DNA of 64,000 bases from Ralstonia insidiosa (GTDB taxonomy: Bacteria > Pseudomonadota > Gammaproteobacteria > Burkholderiales > Burkholderiaceae). The DNA is taken from positions 2,976,001 to 3,040,000 of the forward strand of contig NZ_VZPV01000001.1 of NCBI RefSeq assembly GCF_008801405.1, given 5' to 3'. The notes beneath the pieces were generated by a model. That model ran no database searches. It saw nothing but the letters and a program-made list of their open reading frames with translations, and was not told the origin of the DNA. Within the stretch, counting starts at the first letter, position 1, and each line of letters opens with the position of its first letter. Below are positions 12,242-20,408 of this stretch, piece by piece. The translations under genes were made by a program, and so were the position numbers.

Positions 12242-12271
12242 TTATACGGAGGGCTCGTCTGATTGGATGCA
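12242..12271 (-). promoter_or_regulatory. ECF-type promoter for the ferritin-like gene
   Basis: Read on the minus strand, TGCATCC (12271-12265) and CGTATAA (12248-12242) are separated by exactly 16 bp. This is the geometry of extracytoplasmic-function sigma promoters, with a C-containing -35 element and a CGTA-type -10. The start point would fall near 12235, about 90 nt upstream of the ferritin-like ATG. The divergent gene encodes an ECF sigma factor, the likely user. Confidence 0.55.
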
Positions 12272-12365
12272 AACCGGGTGCAAACCACAGCGCCGCCCAC
12301 GTGAATTCCCACAACGGCCCCAGTTTCTTCCTACACTTTGGGCAGACCTCTCCACAAATCGCCCC

Positions 12366-13010
12366 GTGCTCACCTTCCAGCGCACCACCGAACACCACGC
12401 CGAGCAAGACGCCGATCCGCCGTCAGCCGCAGCAGGCCGCCCGCAAAGCGCCGATGCGCAAGAGCTGGCCGCACTCCTGCAACGCGTCGGCTTGAGCGAC
12501 CGCGACGCCCTGCGCACGCTCTACACGCGCTGCGCACCGAAACTGTTTGGCCTCGCGCTGCGTATCTTGGTCAGGAAGGATTGGGCGGAGGACGTCTTGC
12601 AAGAAAGCTTCGTCAACATCTGGCGCCACGCCGGCGATTACCGCCCGCATCTGGCCGCCCCAATGACGTGGATGACCACCATCGTGCGCAACCGCGCACT
12701 CGATTGCCTGCGCCGGCAGCATGCCGAACGTGTGCAGGAATCCGTGCCGCTGGATGAAACGCACGCCGAGGTGCTGGCCGACCACGCTCCCGGCCCTGCC
12801 GACCTCGCGCTCGCCGGCCAGCAGGCACGCGCCTTGGCCGAATGTCTCAAGCGCCTGGACCCGAAGCAACGCGAGGTCATCTCACTGGCGTATCTGCGTG
12901 ACCTGTCGCACAGCGAGCTGGCGCAAGCACTGTCGCTGCCGCTGGGCACCGTCAAATCGTGGATGCGGCGCGGGCTCGACCGCCTGCGCGAATGCCTGGG
13001 AGCGCCGTGA
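12366..13010 (+). CDS. ECF-family RNA polymerase sigma factor
   Basis: About 214 residues from the GTG at 12366. Region 2 reads DWAEDVLQESFVNIWRHAG with MTWMTTIVRNRALDCLRR, and region 4 reads LDPKQREVISLAYLRDLS followed by GTVKSWMRRGLDRLREC. There is no region 1 or 3, as expected of an ECF factor that directs RNA polymerase to a small regulon. An in-frame ATG at 12156 would add 70 residues of non-conserved sequence spanning the divergent promoter, so the GTG is preferred, though no clear Shine-Dalgarno decides it. Its stop overlaps the anti-sigma start (TGATG), so the two are translationally coupled. Confidence 0.88.
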   Translation: MLTFQRTTEHHAEQDADPPSAAAGRPQSADAQELAALLQRVGLSDRDALRTLYTRCAPKLFGLALRILVRKDWAEDVLQESFVNIWRHAGDYRPHLAAPMTWMTTIVRNRALDCLRRQHAERVQESVPLDETHAEVLADHAPGPADLALAGQQARALAECLKRLDPKQREVISLAYLRDLSHSELAQALSLPLGTVKSWMRRGLDRLRECLGAP

Positions 13011-13729
13011 TGGATCTGCGCCGCCACCCTGATCTCGTCGATAAGCTGGCTGCCGAATACGCGGTGGGCACGCTGCGCGCGGGCGCCCGCCGCCGGTTCG
13101 AACAATGGATCCGCCGTCATGACGACGTTCGTGCGACCGTCGAACGCTGGCAACGCTATCTGGCCGACCTGCCCACACTGCAGCCGGCCACAGCGCCCCC
13201 GCCGGAAATCCTCAGCCGTGTGGAAGTGCAGCTCGGTTGGCGCGAACCCGCACCCTCGCCCAAGGCGCTCTGGCAGAAGCTTTGGCAAGGTACCGGCTTC
13301 TGGCGCGGAGCCACGGCAGTCGCAGCGATTGTCGCGGCGGTGGCAGTTGGGCTGAATCTGCGGCTGTCGGAGCAATTGCGCGAGGCGCCCATCGCAAATG
13401 CCGTAGCCGTGCTGCAGGATGCACAGGCGCAGGCCGCCGTCCTCGTCACCTGGGATGCGCGAACTGGCACGCTGTCGCTCAAGCGGTTGGATGCCACGCC
13501 GCTCACCACGGAACAAGCGCTGCAACTCTGGGCGCTACCGCCCGGCGGGAAGCCGAAGTCACTTGGTGTGATCGGGCACCAACGCGCAGTCCGGCTGACC
13601 GTGGCGCAGCCACTGCAGCAAGTGCCCGCTCTGGCCATCAGCGTGGAGCCGCGCGGCGGCTCGCCCAACCCGAACGGGCCGACGGGGCCTGTGGTCTTCA
13701 AGGGCGCGCTGATCGACAGCACGCTGTAG
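13010..13729 (+). CDS. Membrane anti-sigma factor, RskA-like
   Basis: The 239-residue protein has a cytoplasmic N-terminal sigma-binding part (DLVDKLAAEYAVGTLRAGAR, residues 8-27) and one membrane segment (about 99-116). A periplasmic domain follows with TTEQALQLWALPPGGKPKSL and AISVEPRGGSPNPNGPTG, matching the RskA C-terminal domain. It lacks the HxxxCxxC zinc site of redox-sensing anti-sigma factors, so a thiol switch is unlikely; release by regulated proteolysis is the usual mechanism for this type. It overlaps the sigma gene by one base and would hold that sigma inactive at the inner membrane. Confidence 0.88.
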   Translation: MDLRRHPDLVDKLAAEYAVGTLRAGARRRFEQWIRRHDDVRATVERWQRYLADLPTLQPATAPPPEILSRVEVQLGWREPAPSPKALWQKLWQGTGFWRGATAVAAIVAAVAVGLNLRLSEQLREAPIANAVAVLQDAQAQAAVLVTWDARTGTLSLKRLDATPLTTEQALQLWALPPGGKPKSLGVIGHQRAVRLTVAQPLQQVPALAISVEPRGGSPNPNGPTGPVVFKGALIDSTL

Positions 13730-13769
13730 CCGGCATGCCAGCACTGAGGCCGATGGGCCCGCCGGGCGA

Positions 13770-13775
13770 TATAAT
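13770..13775 (+). promoter_or_regulatory. Candidate -10 element of argH
   Basis: A consensus TATAAT in the sequence GATATAATCGCGG, 62 bp upstream of the argH ATG. I see no good -35 at 16-18 bp, so this is a candidate based on the -10 alone. Confidence 0.45.
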
Positions 13776-13837
13776 CGCGGTTTCCTGAATTTGCGGCTGG
13801 CACCCCTCGCCGGCCGCCCTCCTCCAGCTGTCCGCCC

Positions 13838-15265
13838 ATGACCTCCCAACTCGCCAAGAAGGCTGAAGCGTGGTCCGCCCGCTTTAACGAGCCGGTGTCC
13901 GATCTCGTCAAGCGCTATACCGCGTCGGTGTTCTTCGACAAGCGCCTTGCGCTGTTCGACATCCAGGGCTCGCTCGCGCACGCGGCCATGCTCGCCAAGC
14001 AGGGCATCATCGCCGAGGCTGACCGCGCCGCCATCGAGAAGGGCATGGCGCAGATTCGCCAGGAGATCGAAGCCGGCACGTTCGAGTGGAAGCTGGACCT
14101 GGAAGACGTGCACCTGAACATCGAAGCGCGCCTGACCGCCATGGCGGGCGACGCCGGCAAGCGCCTGCACACCGGCCGCTCGCGCAACGACCAGGTCGCG
14201 ACCGACATCCGCCTGTGGCTGCGCAGCGAGATCGACAACATCGTCGGTTTGCTCAAGGCCCTGCGTAGCGCATTGCTGGACCTGGCTGAGCAGCACACCA
14301 ACACCATCGTCCCGGGCTTCACGCATCTGCAGGTCGCACAACCGGTGGTGTTCGGCCACCACCTGCTGGCCTACGTCGAGATGTTCACGCGCGATACCGA
14401 GCGCATGCTCGACGCCCGCAAGCGCGTCAACCGCCTGCCGCTGGGCGCCGCCGCGCTGGCCGGCACGAGCTACCCGATCGATCGCGAATTCGTCGCGCAG
14501 CAACTCGGCTTTGACGGCGTGTGCCGCAACTCGCTCGATGCCGTGTCCGACCGCGACTTTGCCATCGAATTCTGCGCCGCGGCCGCACTGGTCATGACAC
14601 ACATCTCGCGCTTCTCCGAAGAGCTGGTGCTGTGGATGAGCCCGCGCGTCGGCTTTATCGACATTGCGGACCGCTTCTGCACCGGCAGCTCGATCATGCC
14701 GCAGAAGAAGAACCCCGACGTGCCGGAACTCGCGCGCGGCAAGACCGGCCGCGTCAACGGCCACCTGATCGCCCTGCTCACGCTGATGAAGGGCCAGCCG
14801 CTGGCTTACAACAAGGACAACCAGGAAGACAAGGAACCGCTGTTCGATACGGTCGACACCGTGGTCGACACGCTGCGCATCTTTGCCGACATGGCGACCG
14901 GCATCACCGTCAAGGCCGACGCCATGCGCGCCGCCGCGCTGCAGGGCTACGCCACCGCCACCGATCTGGCTGACTACCTGGTCAAGCGCGGCCTGCCCTT
15001 CCGTGACGCACACGAAGCCGTGGCCCACGCTGTGCGTGCCTGCGATGATCTGCGCTGCGATCTGGCGGATCTGTCGGTTGCGCAATTGCGTGACATCAGC
15101 GGCCTGGGCAAGGAAGGAGAAGAGCGGGCCAACCTCATCGGTGACGACGTGCACGCCGTGCTGACGCTGGAAGGTTCGGTCGCTTCGCGCAACCACATCG
15201 GCGGGACTGCGCCGGAGCAGGTGAAGCAGGCCATCGCGTTTGCACGCGCTGCGCTGGCCGAATAA
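13838..15265 (+). CDS. argH: Argininosuccinate lyase
   Basis: A 475-residue enzyme of the fumarase/aspartase superfamily that splits argininosuccinate into arginine and fumarate, the last step of arginine synthesis. The family signature GSSIMPQKKNPDVPE lies at about residues 284-298 and carries the catalytic serine loop. TGRSRNDQVATD near 110 and the helical core are intact. It is followed by a strong bidirectional terminator and then a convergent Orn/Lys/Arg decarboxylase, so genes making and potentially consuming arginine meet tail to tail. Confidence 0.97.
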   Translation: MTSQLAKKAEAWSARFNEPVSDLVKRYTASVFFDKRLALFDIQGSLAHAAMLAKQGIIAEADRAAIEKGMAQIRQEIEAGTFEWKLDLEDVHLNIEARLTAMAGDAGKRLHTGRSRNDQVATDIRLWLRSEIDNIVGLLKALRSALLDLAEQHTNTIVPGFTHLQVAQPVVFGHHLLAYVEMFTRDTERMLDARKRVNRLPLGAAALAGTSYPIDREFVAQQLGFDGVCRNSLDAVSDRDFAIEFCAAAALVMTHISRFSEELVLWMSPRVGFIDIADRFCTGSSIMPQKKNPDVPELARGKTGRVNGHLIALLTLMKGQPLAYNKDNQEDKEPLFDTVDTVVDTLRIFADMATGITVKADAMRAAALQGYATATDLADYLVKRGLPFRDAHEAVAHAVRACDDLRCDLADLSVAQLRDISGLGKEGEERANLIGDDVHAVLTLEGSVASRNHIGGTAPEQVKQAIAFARAALAE

Positions 15266-15284
15266 GTCGCCGCACGCGCCAAAC

Positions 15285-15316
15285 AAAAACGCCGCGCTAA
15301 CTAGCGCGGCGTTTTT
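15285..15316. terminator. Bidirectional intrinsic terminator, argH / decarboxylase
   Basis: A 15-bp perfect stem, AAAAACGCCGCGCTA with its complement, has a 2-nt centre and A/T tracts on both flanks. It therefore works for both convergent genes. Confidence 0.92.
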
Positions 15317-15335
15317 GTTTCTGTGCTGCTGAAAC

Positions 15336-17615
15336 TCAGCGCACGCAGTCGACGAAGTAACCCGTCTTGCCGTCGATTTCCTCTTCCACAAGGCCGTGGA
15401 TATCGGTTTCGAAGCCCGGGAACAGCTTGTTGAACTCACGCGCAAACTGCAGGTACTGCACGATCGTCTTGTTGAAGCGCTCGCCAGGGATCAGCAGCGG
15501 AATGCCCGGCGGATACGGCGTCAGCAGGATGGCAGTGATGCGGCCTTCCAGGTCGTCGATCGCCACGCGTTCGGTTTCGCGGTGGGCCATCTTGGCCCAG
15601 GCGTCCGACGGCTTCATCGCCGGTTCCATGATCGACAGGTACATCTCGGTCGTCACGCGGGCCACGTCGTTGGCCTGGTACACGCTGTGGATGCTGTCGC
15701 ACAGCTCGCGCAGGCCGATGCGCTCGTACTGCGGGAACTGGCGCACGAACTCCGGCAACACGCGCCAGCACGGCTGGTTGTTGTCGTAGTCGTCCTTGAA
15801 CTGCTGCAGCTCGGTCACCAGCGAGTTCCAGCGGCCCTTGGTGATGCCGATGGTGAACATGATGAAGAACGAGTACAGACCGGTCTTCTCGACGATGATG
15901 CCGTGCTCGGCCAGGTAGCGCGTGACGATGGCGGCCGGGATGCCCGAATCGCTGAACTTGCCGTCCACGTCCAGGCCGGGGGTGATGATGGTGGCCTTGA
16001 TCGGGTCGAGCAGGTTGAAGTCTTCGGCCAGGTTGCCGAAGCCGTGCCAGCGCTCGTTGGCCTTGAGCATCCACGCTTCGCGCTCTTCAATGCCTTCGTC
16101 CGACAGGTCGTTCGGGCCCCAGACCTTGAACCACCAGTCGTCGCCCTTGCCATTTCCGCCGTTCGTGCCGACGTATTCCTGCTCCACCTTGCGCATGGCG
16201 CGGCGGAAGTCCAGGGCCTCGGCAATGCTCTCTTCCACCAGCGCGGTGCCGCCCGGCGCTTCCATCATCGCCGCGGCCACGTCGCAAGACGCAATGATCG
16301 AGTACTGCGGGCTCGTCGACGTGTGCATCAGATACGCCTCGTTGAAGCGGTACGTATCGAGCTTGCGCGTCTCCGAATCCTGCACGAGGATCTGCGAGGC
16401 CTGCGACAGACCGGCCAGCAGCTTGTGCGTAGACTGCGTGGCAAACACCAGCGCGTCCTTGCTGCGCGCGCGGCCGTGGCCGATGGCGTGCATGTCCTCG
16501 TAGAACGGGTGGAACGATGCGTGCGGCAGCCACGCTTCGTCAAAGTGCAGCGTGTCGATTTCGGTCGACAGCATGTTCTTGATCATCTCGGCGTTGTACA
16601 GCACGCCGTCGTACGTACCCTGCGTGATGGTCAGGATGCGCGGCTTCTTGTTCTTGGCCTGGCTGGCAAACGGATGATCGGCGATCTTCTTGGCGATCGT
16701 CTCCGGCTCGAACTCGCTCTTCGGGATCGGGCCGATGATGCCGAAGTGGTTGCGCGTCGGCATCAAGAACACGGGGATCGCGCCCGTCATCATGATCGCG
16801 TGCAGGATCGACTTGTGGCAGTTGCGGTCCACCACGACGATGTCGCCGGGTGCCACGTTGGCGTGCCACACCATCTTGTTCGACGTGGACGTGCCGTTGG
16901 TCACGAAGAACATGTGGTCCGAGCCGAAGATGCGCGCAGCGTTGCGCTCGGATGCGGCCACCGGGCCCGTGTGGTCGAGCAGCTGGCCGAGTTCTTCCAC
17001 CGCGTTGCAGACGTCGGCGCGCAGCATGTTCTCGCCGAAGAACTGGTGGAACACCTGGCCCACCGGGCTCTTCAGGAACGCCACGCCGCCCGAGTGCCCC
17101 GGGCAGTGCCACGAATACGAGCTGTCTTGCGCGTAGTCGATCAGCGCCTTGAAGAACGGCGGCGGCAGTGAATCGAGGTAGTTGCGCGCTTCACGGATGA
17201 TGTGTCGGGCCACGAACTCCGGCGTGTCCTCGAACATGTGGATGAAGCCGTGCAGTTCGCGCAGCACGTCGTTCGGCAGGTGGCGCGAGGTGCGCGTTTC
17301 GCCGTACAGGAAGATAGGGATGTCAGCGTTGCGGCGGCGCACTTCAGCGACGAAGCTGCGCAGGTTTTCAACCGCTTCCGGCTCCGGCTTGTCGTTGTCC
17401 GGGTTGATGAATTCGTCGTCGTCGATCGAGACGATGAAAGTGGACGCACGGCTCGACTGCTGCGCGAACGAGGTCAGGTCACCATAGCTGGTAAGGCCCG
17501 TGACCTCCATGCCCTCTTGCTCGATGGCCTGGGCCAGCGCGCGAATGCCCGACCCGGAGACGTTCTCGGAGCGGAAGTCCTCGTCGATGATGATGACGGG
17601 AAAGCGGAATTTCAT
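15336..17615 (-). CDS. Orn/Lys/Arg decarboxylase (biodegradative type, PLP-dependent)
   Basis: A 759-residue fold-type I decarboxylase. Residues 1-135 form the N-terminal wing, a response-regulator-like domain (VIIIDEDFRSENVSGSG). The PLP core includes DSSYSWHCPGHSGG (about 164-177), THFDE-type HFDEAWLPHASFHP (357-370) and FATQSTHKLLAGL, with Lys398 as the likely Schiff-base lysine. A C-terminal domain follows. The family includes arginine, lysine and ornithine decarboxylases that make polyamine precursors or consume protons under acid stress, and the exact substrate is not certain from sequence. AAGGA precedes the ATG. dcd lies 64 bp upstream on the same strand. Confidence 0.9.
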   Translation of the reverse strand: MKFRFPVIIIDEDFRSENVSGSGIRALAQAIEQEGMEVTGLTSYGDLTSFAQQSSRASTFIVSIDDDEFINPDNDKPEPEAVENLRSFVAEVRRRNADIPIFLYGETRTSRHLPNDVLRELHGFIHMFEDTPEFVARHIIREARNYLDSLPPPFFKALIDYAQDSSYSWHCPGHSGGVAFLKSPVGQVFHQFFGENMLRADVCNAVEELGQLLDHTGPVAASERNAARIFGSDHMFFVTNGTSTSNKMVWHANVAPGDIVVVDRNCHKSILHAIMMTGAIPVFLMPTRNHFGIIGPIPKSEFEPETIAKKIADHPFASQAKNKKPRILTITQGTYDGVLYNAEMIKNMLSTEIDTLHFDEAWLPHASFHPFYEDMHAIGHGRARSKDALVFATQSTHKLLAGLSQASQILVQDSETRKLDTYRFNEAYLMHTSTSPQYSIIASCDVAAAMMEAPGGTALVEESIAEALDFRRAMRKVEQEYVGTNGGNGKGDDWWFKVWGPNDLSDEGIEEREAWMLKANERWHGFGNLAEDFNLLDPIKATIITPGLDVDGKFSDSGIPAAIVTRYLAEHGIIVEKTGLYSFFIMFTIGITKGRWNSLVTELQQFKDDYDNNQPCWRVLPEFVRQFPQYERIGLRELCDSIHSVYQANDVARVTTEMYLSIMEPAMKPSDAWAKMAHRETERVAIDDLEGRITAILLTPYPPGIPLLIPGERFNKTIVQYLQFAREFNKLFPGFETDIHGLVEEEIDGKTGYFVDCVR

Positions 17616-17679
17616 CGTGGTTCCTTGACAGATGAAATAGAAGACACCGCTCCGGAAACTCGGAAACGGACTACAAAAA

Positions 17680-18246
17680 CTAGGTCTTGGGCAGCGTCAC
17701 ACCGTGCTGGCCCTGGTACTTGCCGCCACGGTCCTTGTACGAGGTTTCGCACTCCTCGTCGCTCTCGAAGAACAGCACCTGCGCGCAGCCTTCGCCGGCG
17801 TAGATCTTGGCGGGCAGCGGCGTGGTGTTCGAGAACTCCAGCGTCACGTAGCCTTCCCACTCGGGTTCGAACGGCGTGACGTTGACGATGATCCCGCAGC
17901 GCGCGTACGTGCTCTTGCCCAGACACACGGTCAGCACCGTGCGCGGGATGCGGAAGTACTCCATCGTGCGGGCCAGCGCGAACGAGTTCGGCGGGATGAT
18001 GCACACATCGCCCTTGAAGTCGACAAACGACTTCTCGTCGAAGTTCTTCGGATCGACGATGGTGCTGTTGATGTTGGTGAAGATCTTGAATTCGTCGGCG
18101 CAGCGGATGTCGTAGCCGTAGCTCGACGTGCCGTAGGAGACGATGCGGCGCCCTTCGGACTCGCGCACCTGACCGGGCTCGAACGGCTCGATCATGCCGT
18201 GCTGCTCGGCCATGCGGCGGATCCACTTGTCGGATTTGATGCTCAT
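17680..18246 (-). CDS. dcd: dCTP deaminase
   Basis: A 188-residue enzyme that deaminates dCTP to dUTP, the main source of dUMP for thymidylate synthesis in Gram-negative bacteria. Key motifs are complete: YGTSSYGYDIRCADEFKIF (38-56), the phosphate-binding GKSTYARCG (110-118) and the catalytic Glu137 in GYVTLEFSN. The length is that of the family. An unusual 43-nt palindrome lies 25 nt upstream of the start (18272-18314), where it would be part of the leader RNA. The decarboxylase gene follows it by 64 bp. Confidence 0.96.
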   Translation of the reverse strand: MSIKSDKWIRRMAEQHGMIEPFEPGQVRESEGRRIVSYGTSSYGYDIRCADEFKIFTNINSTIVDPKNFDEKSFVDFKGDVCIIPPNSFALARTMEYFRIPRTVLTVCLGKSTYARCGIIVNVTPFEPEWEGYVTLEFSNTTPLPAKIYAGEGCAQVLFFESDEECETSYKDRGGKYQGQHGVTLPKT

Positions 18247-18271
18247 GGAGCGTCCAGATACCTTGGATGAA

Positions 18272-18314
18272 CAAATGGGGGCAGGCTTCGCGGTGCGAAA
18301 ACTGTCCCCATTTG
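18272..18314. repeat. 43-nt nested inverted repeat upstream of dcd
   Basis: CAAATGGGGGCAG (18272-18284) faces CTGTCCCCATTTG (18302-18314), 13 bp with a single G/T. Inside sits a second stem, TTCGC (18287-18291) with GCGAA (18295-18299), around a 3-nt loop. It lies in the dcd leader, without a T tract on either side, so it is not an ordinary terminator. It may be an operator, an RNA structure, or one copy of a dispersed repeat. Confidence 0.7.
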
Positions 18315-18446
18315 GTCACGCCGGTGGCCGGGCCCGGCGGGGTGATCCCCCTGGGTGATCCCCGTTTGGAACGCGGATTGTACTCCCAAACCTGTGACGA
18401 AAAACCCCGCGCCGGACGCAGACTTGCCTGGGCCGTAACGACCCGC

Positions 18447-19322
18447 TCAGCTGCCCGACCCCACGGCCTGCGGCAGCTCGCCGCGCGGGCCGACGGCCTT
18501 GGCCATCTCCGGCTCGGCCACAAATCGGTCGCGGCCGGTATAGAGCAGGAAGTGCCGTCCAGTGCATCGCGCAAACAGGGTCAGATTGACCCGCTGTGCC
18601 ATCTGGTGACCCATCTGCGTGACACCCGAGCGCGTGAGCAGGAACGGAATGCCCATCTGCGCGCCCTTGATGACCATCTCGGAAGTCAGGCGTCCGGTGG
18701 TGTAGAAGATCTTGTCGCTGCCGTCCATGCCTTCCAGCCACATGCGGCCGGCAATGGCATCCACGGCGTTGTGGCGGCCCACGTCTTCAATGAAGATCAA
18801 CAGCTCGCCACGCGCATCGAACAACGCGCAGCCGTGCACAGAACCCGCCTGTTTGTAGATCGACTGCTGCAGGCGGATGGTGTCGATCACGCGGTACAGC
18901 GTGGTTTGCGTGATGCGCGCCTCGGGCGGCAGGTGGATGGTGTCGATCTCGTCCATCAGCGAGCCGAACACGGTGCCCTGTCCGCAGCCTGTGGTGACGG
19001 TGCGGCGCGCGGTCCTCTCGTCCAGGTCGGCAATGCCGGCGCGGGTGGTGACGGCAGCGGATTCGGTTTCCCAATCGACCTGCACCGACGCAATGTCTTC
19101 GATGCTGCTGACGAGTCGCTGGTTGCGCAGATAGCCGAGCACGAGCGCTTCGGGTGCGCCGCCCAGCGTCATCAGCGTGACGAGTTCGCGCTTGTCCAGA
19201 TAGACCGTCAGCGGGCGTTCTCCGGGGATGTATACCTCGCGTGCGCGGCCCAGCTCGTCGAGCACTTCAACCTCGTCGAGCAATGGAACAGAAGCGTTGG
19301 TCAGTTCGGGGCGCAGCGGCAT
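18447..19322 (-). CDS. fdhD: Formate dehydrogenase accessory sulfurtransferase FdhD
   Basis: FdhD passes sulfur from a cysteine desulfurase to the bis-MGD cofactor, without which formate dehydrogenase is inactive. The 291-residue protein shows EDVGRHNAVDAIAGRMWLEG, the cofactor-binding region typical of FdhD, and IFYTTGRLTSEMVIKGAQMG. The usual CxxC loop is here TTGCGQGTVFG, with only one cysteine. I chose the ATG at 19322 (MPLRPELTNAS). A TTG five codons upstream overlaps the sodC terminator tract and is unlikely. It lies between dcd and sodC, about 1 kb beyond the end of the formate dehydrogenase cluster on the same strand. Confidence 0.92.
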   Translation of the reverse strand: MPLRPELTNASVPLLDEVEVLDELGRAREVYIPGERPLTVYLDKRELVTLMTLGGAPEALVLGYLRNQRLVSSIEDIASVQVDWETESAAVTTRAGIADLDERTARRTVTTGCGQGTVFGSLMDEIDTIHLPPEARITQTTLYRVIDTIRLQQSIYKQAGSVHGCALFDARGELLIFIEDVGRHNAVDAIAGRMWLEGMDGSDKIFYTTGRLTSEMVIKGAQMGIPFLLTRSGVTQMGHQMAQRVNLTLFARCTGRHFLLYTGRDRFVAEPEMAKAVGPRGELPQAVGSGS

Positions 19323-19335
19323 CAGATCTTCGTTC

Positions 19336-19366
19336 AAACAAAAATGCGCACGACGAGCGTGCGCAT
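19336..19366 (-). terminator. Intrinsic terminator of sodC
   Basis: On the minus strand ATGCGCACG and CGTGCGCAT form a 9-bp stem with a 5-nt loop, followed directly by TTTTGTTTG. It ends transcription of sodC just before fdhD, so fdhD probably has its own promoter or depends on read-through. Confidence 0.85.
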
Positions 19367-19419
19367 GGACTTGCGGCTGGCGCCCCTTTTCTCAAGCGGG
19401 CGCCGCGTGCCGGCTCAGG

Positions 19420-19962
19420 TTAGTTGGCCACGATCACGCCGCAGGCGATGCGCCCGCCGGAATTGCCGGTGGGCTGGGTTACATAGTCGTCCTTGCCAGA
19501 GTGGATGATCAGCGCATGGCCGACCAGGCTGGTCGGGCCGGGCGAGAGCGTCACGCCGGAGAGGGTGATCGAGCCGACGGCCTTGCCGTTGGCATCGGAT
19601 TGCAGCATCGGGATGTCGCCCGCATGGTGCGGCCCGCTGACCGGGTTGCCGTGTTGCTGGCCGGTCGGGTTGAAGTGGCCACCAGCGCTCATGCCATCAG
19701 CCGAGGAGCAGTCGCCCTTCTCATGCACGTGGAAACCGAACATGCCATTGGCCGGCAAGCCGGAAATATCCACGGCCATGGCAACCCGATTGTCGCCTTG
19801 CTGTGCCAGCTTCACGCTGCCTTGCACGGTACTGCCGCTCTTGGGCGCCAGCACGGCCGAAGCCGCCATGGCCGAGTCAGCCGCCTTGGCCGTCGAGCCG
19901 GTATTCGATGCGCAGCCGGCCATCAGGCCGATCACGGCGAGTCCAATCGCGAGTTGCTTCAT
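19420..19962 (-). CDS. sodC: Cu/Zn superoxide dismutase, lipoprotein form
   Basis: The 180-residue protein disproportionates superoxide outside the cytoplasm. A lipobox (LMAGC, Cys17) ends the signal peptide, so the mature enzyme is lipid-anchored. Copper and zinc ligands are visible in GFHVHEKGDC, GGHFNPTGQQHG, GPHHAGDIP and GHALIIHSGKDDY, and the structural disulfide cysteines (GDCSS and RIACGV) are present. The C terminus GNSGGRIACGVI is characteristic. It is followed by its own terminator. The small exported-protein gene starts beyond it on the upstream side. Confidence 0.95.
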   Translation of the reverse strand: MKQLAIGLAVIGLMAGCASNTGSTAKAADSAMAASAVLAPKSGSTVQGSVKLAQQGDNRVAMAVDISGLPANGMFGFHVHEKGDCSSADGMSAGGHFNPTGQQHGNPVSGPHHAGDIPMLQSDANGKAVGSITLSGVTLSPGPTSLVGHALIIHSGKDDYVTQPTGNSGGRIACGVIVAN

Positions 19963-20040
19963 GTGTCACCTCCAGTCAGGGTTCACTTGCGAGCGGACGA
20001 TTGTACTGCCGGATGATGAACTCGCAACATGGCCGCTGCG

Positions 20041-20373
20041 TCAACCTTTGGCAACAGGCGCCGATGCGGCTGGCGCGGCCGCAGCCGGCGTCGGCGGCAC
20101 GAAGGGCCCCGGATCGGCACACGGCGTGCCCGGCTGCGTATGTGCGCCCTTGCCACCAGCCTGGTAAGCCGCTGCGACCTTGTCTTGTGCTTTGCACAAT
20201 TGGAACGCCGCCACTTTGTCGCTCCAGGTTGCCTTGGCTTTGTCCACTTCAGCCTTGGCCTTCTGTTCTTCGGTCGGTGCCGGCAACTTGGCAGTGGCCA
20301 GCCCGCTGGCGAGGCACAGCGCAGCGGCAGCAAGCGTCGTACCTACGACACGTGTCATCGTGAAAACATGCAT
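20041..20373 (-). CDS. Small exported protein of unknown function
   Basis: I do not recognise a family. The 110-residue product starts MHVFTMTRVVGTTLAAAALC and has a cleavable signal peptide ending near GLATA. The mature part is short and charged (PTEEQKAKAEVDKAKATWSDK), contains two cysteines (QLCKAQ and GTPCADPG), and ends in a Pro/Ala-rich tail. The Cys pair could form a periplasmic disulfide. An in-frame ATG at 20412 would overlap the cytochrome b gene; the start at 20373 has an AGGAA-type site and gives a normal signal peptide. It lies 35 bp downstream of the formate dehydrogenase cytochrome gene and is probably transcribed with it. Confidence 0.65.
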   Translation of the reverse strand: MHVFTMTRVVGTTLAAAALCLASGLATAKLPAPTEEQKAKAEVDKAKATWSDKVAAFQLCKAQDKVAAAYQAGGKGAHTQPGTPCADPGPFVPPTPAAAAPAASAPVAKG

Positions 20374-20408
20374 GGAGAGATTCCTCGATTCGGTGGCAGC
20401 CGGGCGCA

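Noticed and set aside
15396..17171. A 591-codon open frame antisense to the Orn/Lys/Arg decarboxylase
   Set aside because: It is Arg/His/Val-rich, matches no family, and mirrors the codon bias of the real gene on the other strand. The same explanation covers long antisense frames at 1597-2775, 6208-8067 and 32321-34411.
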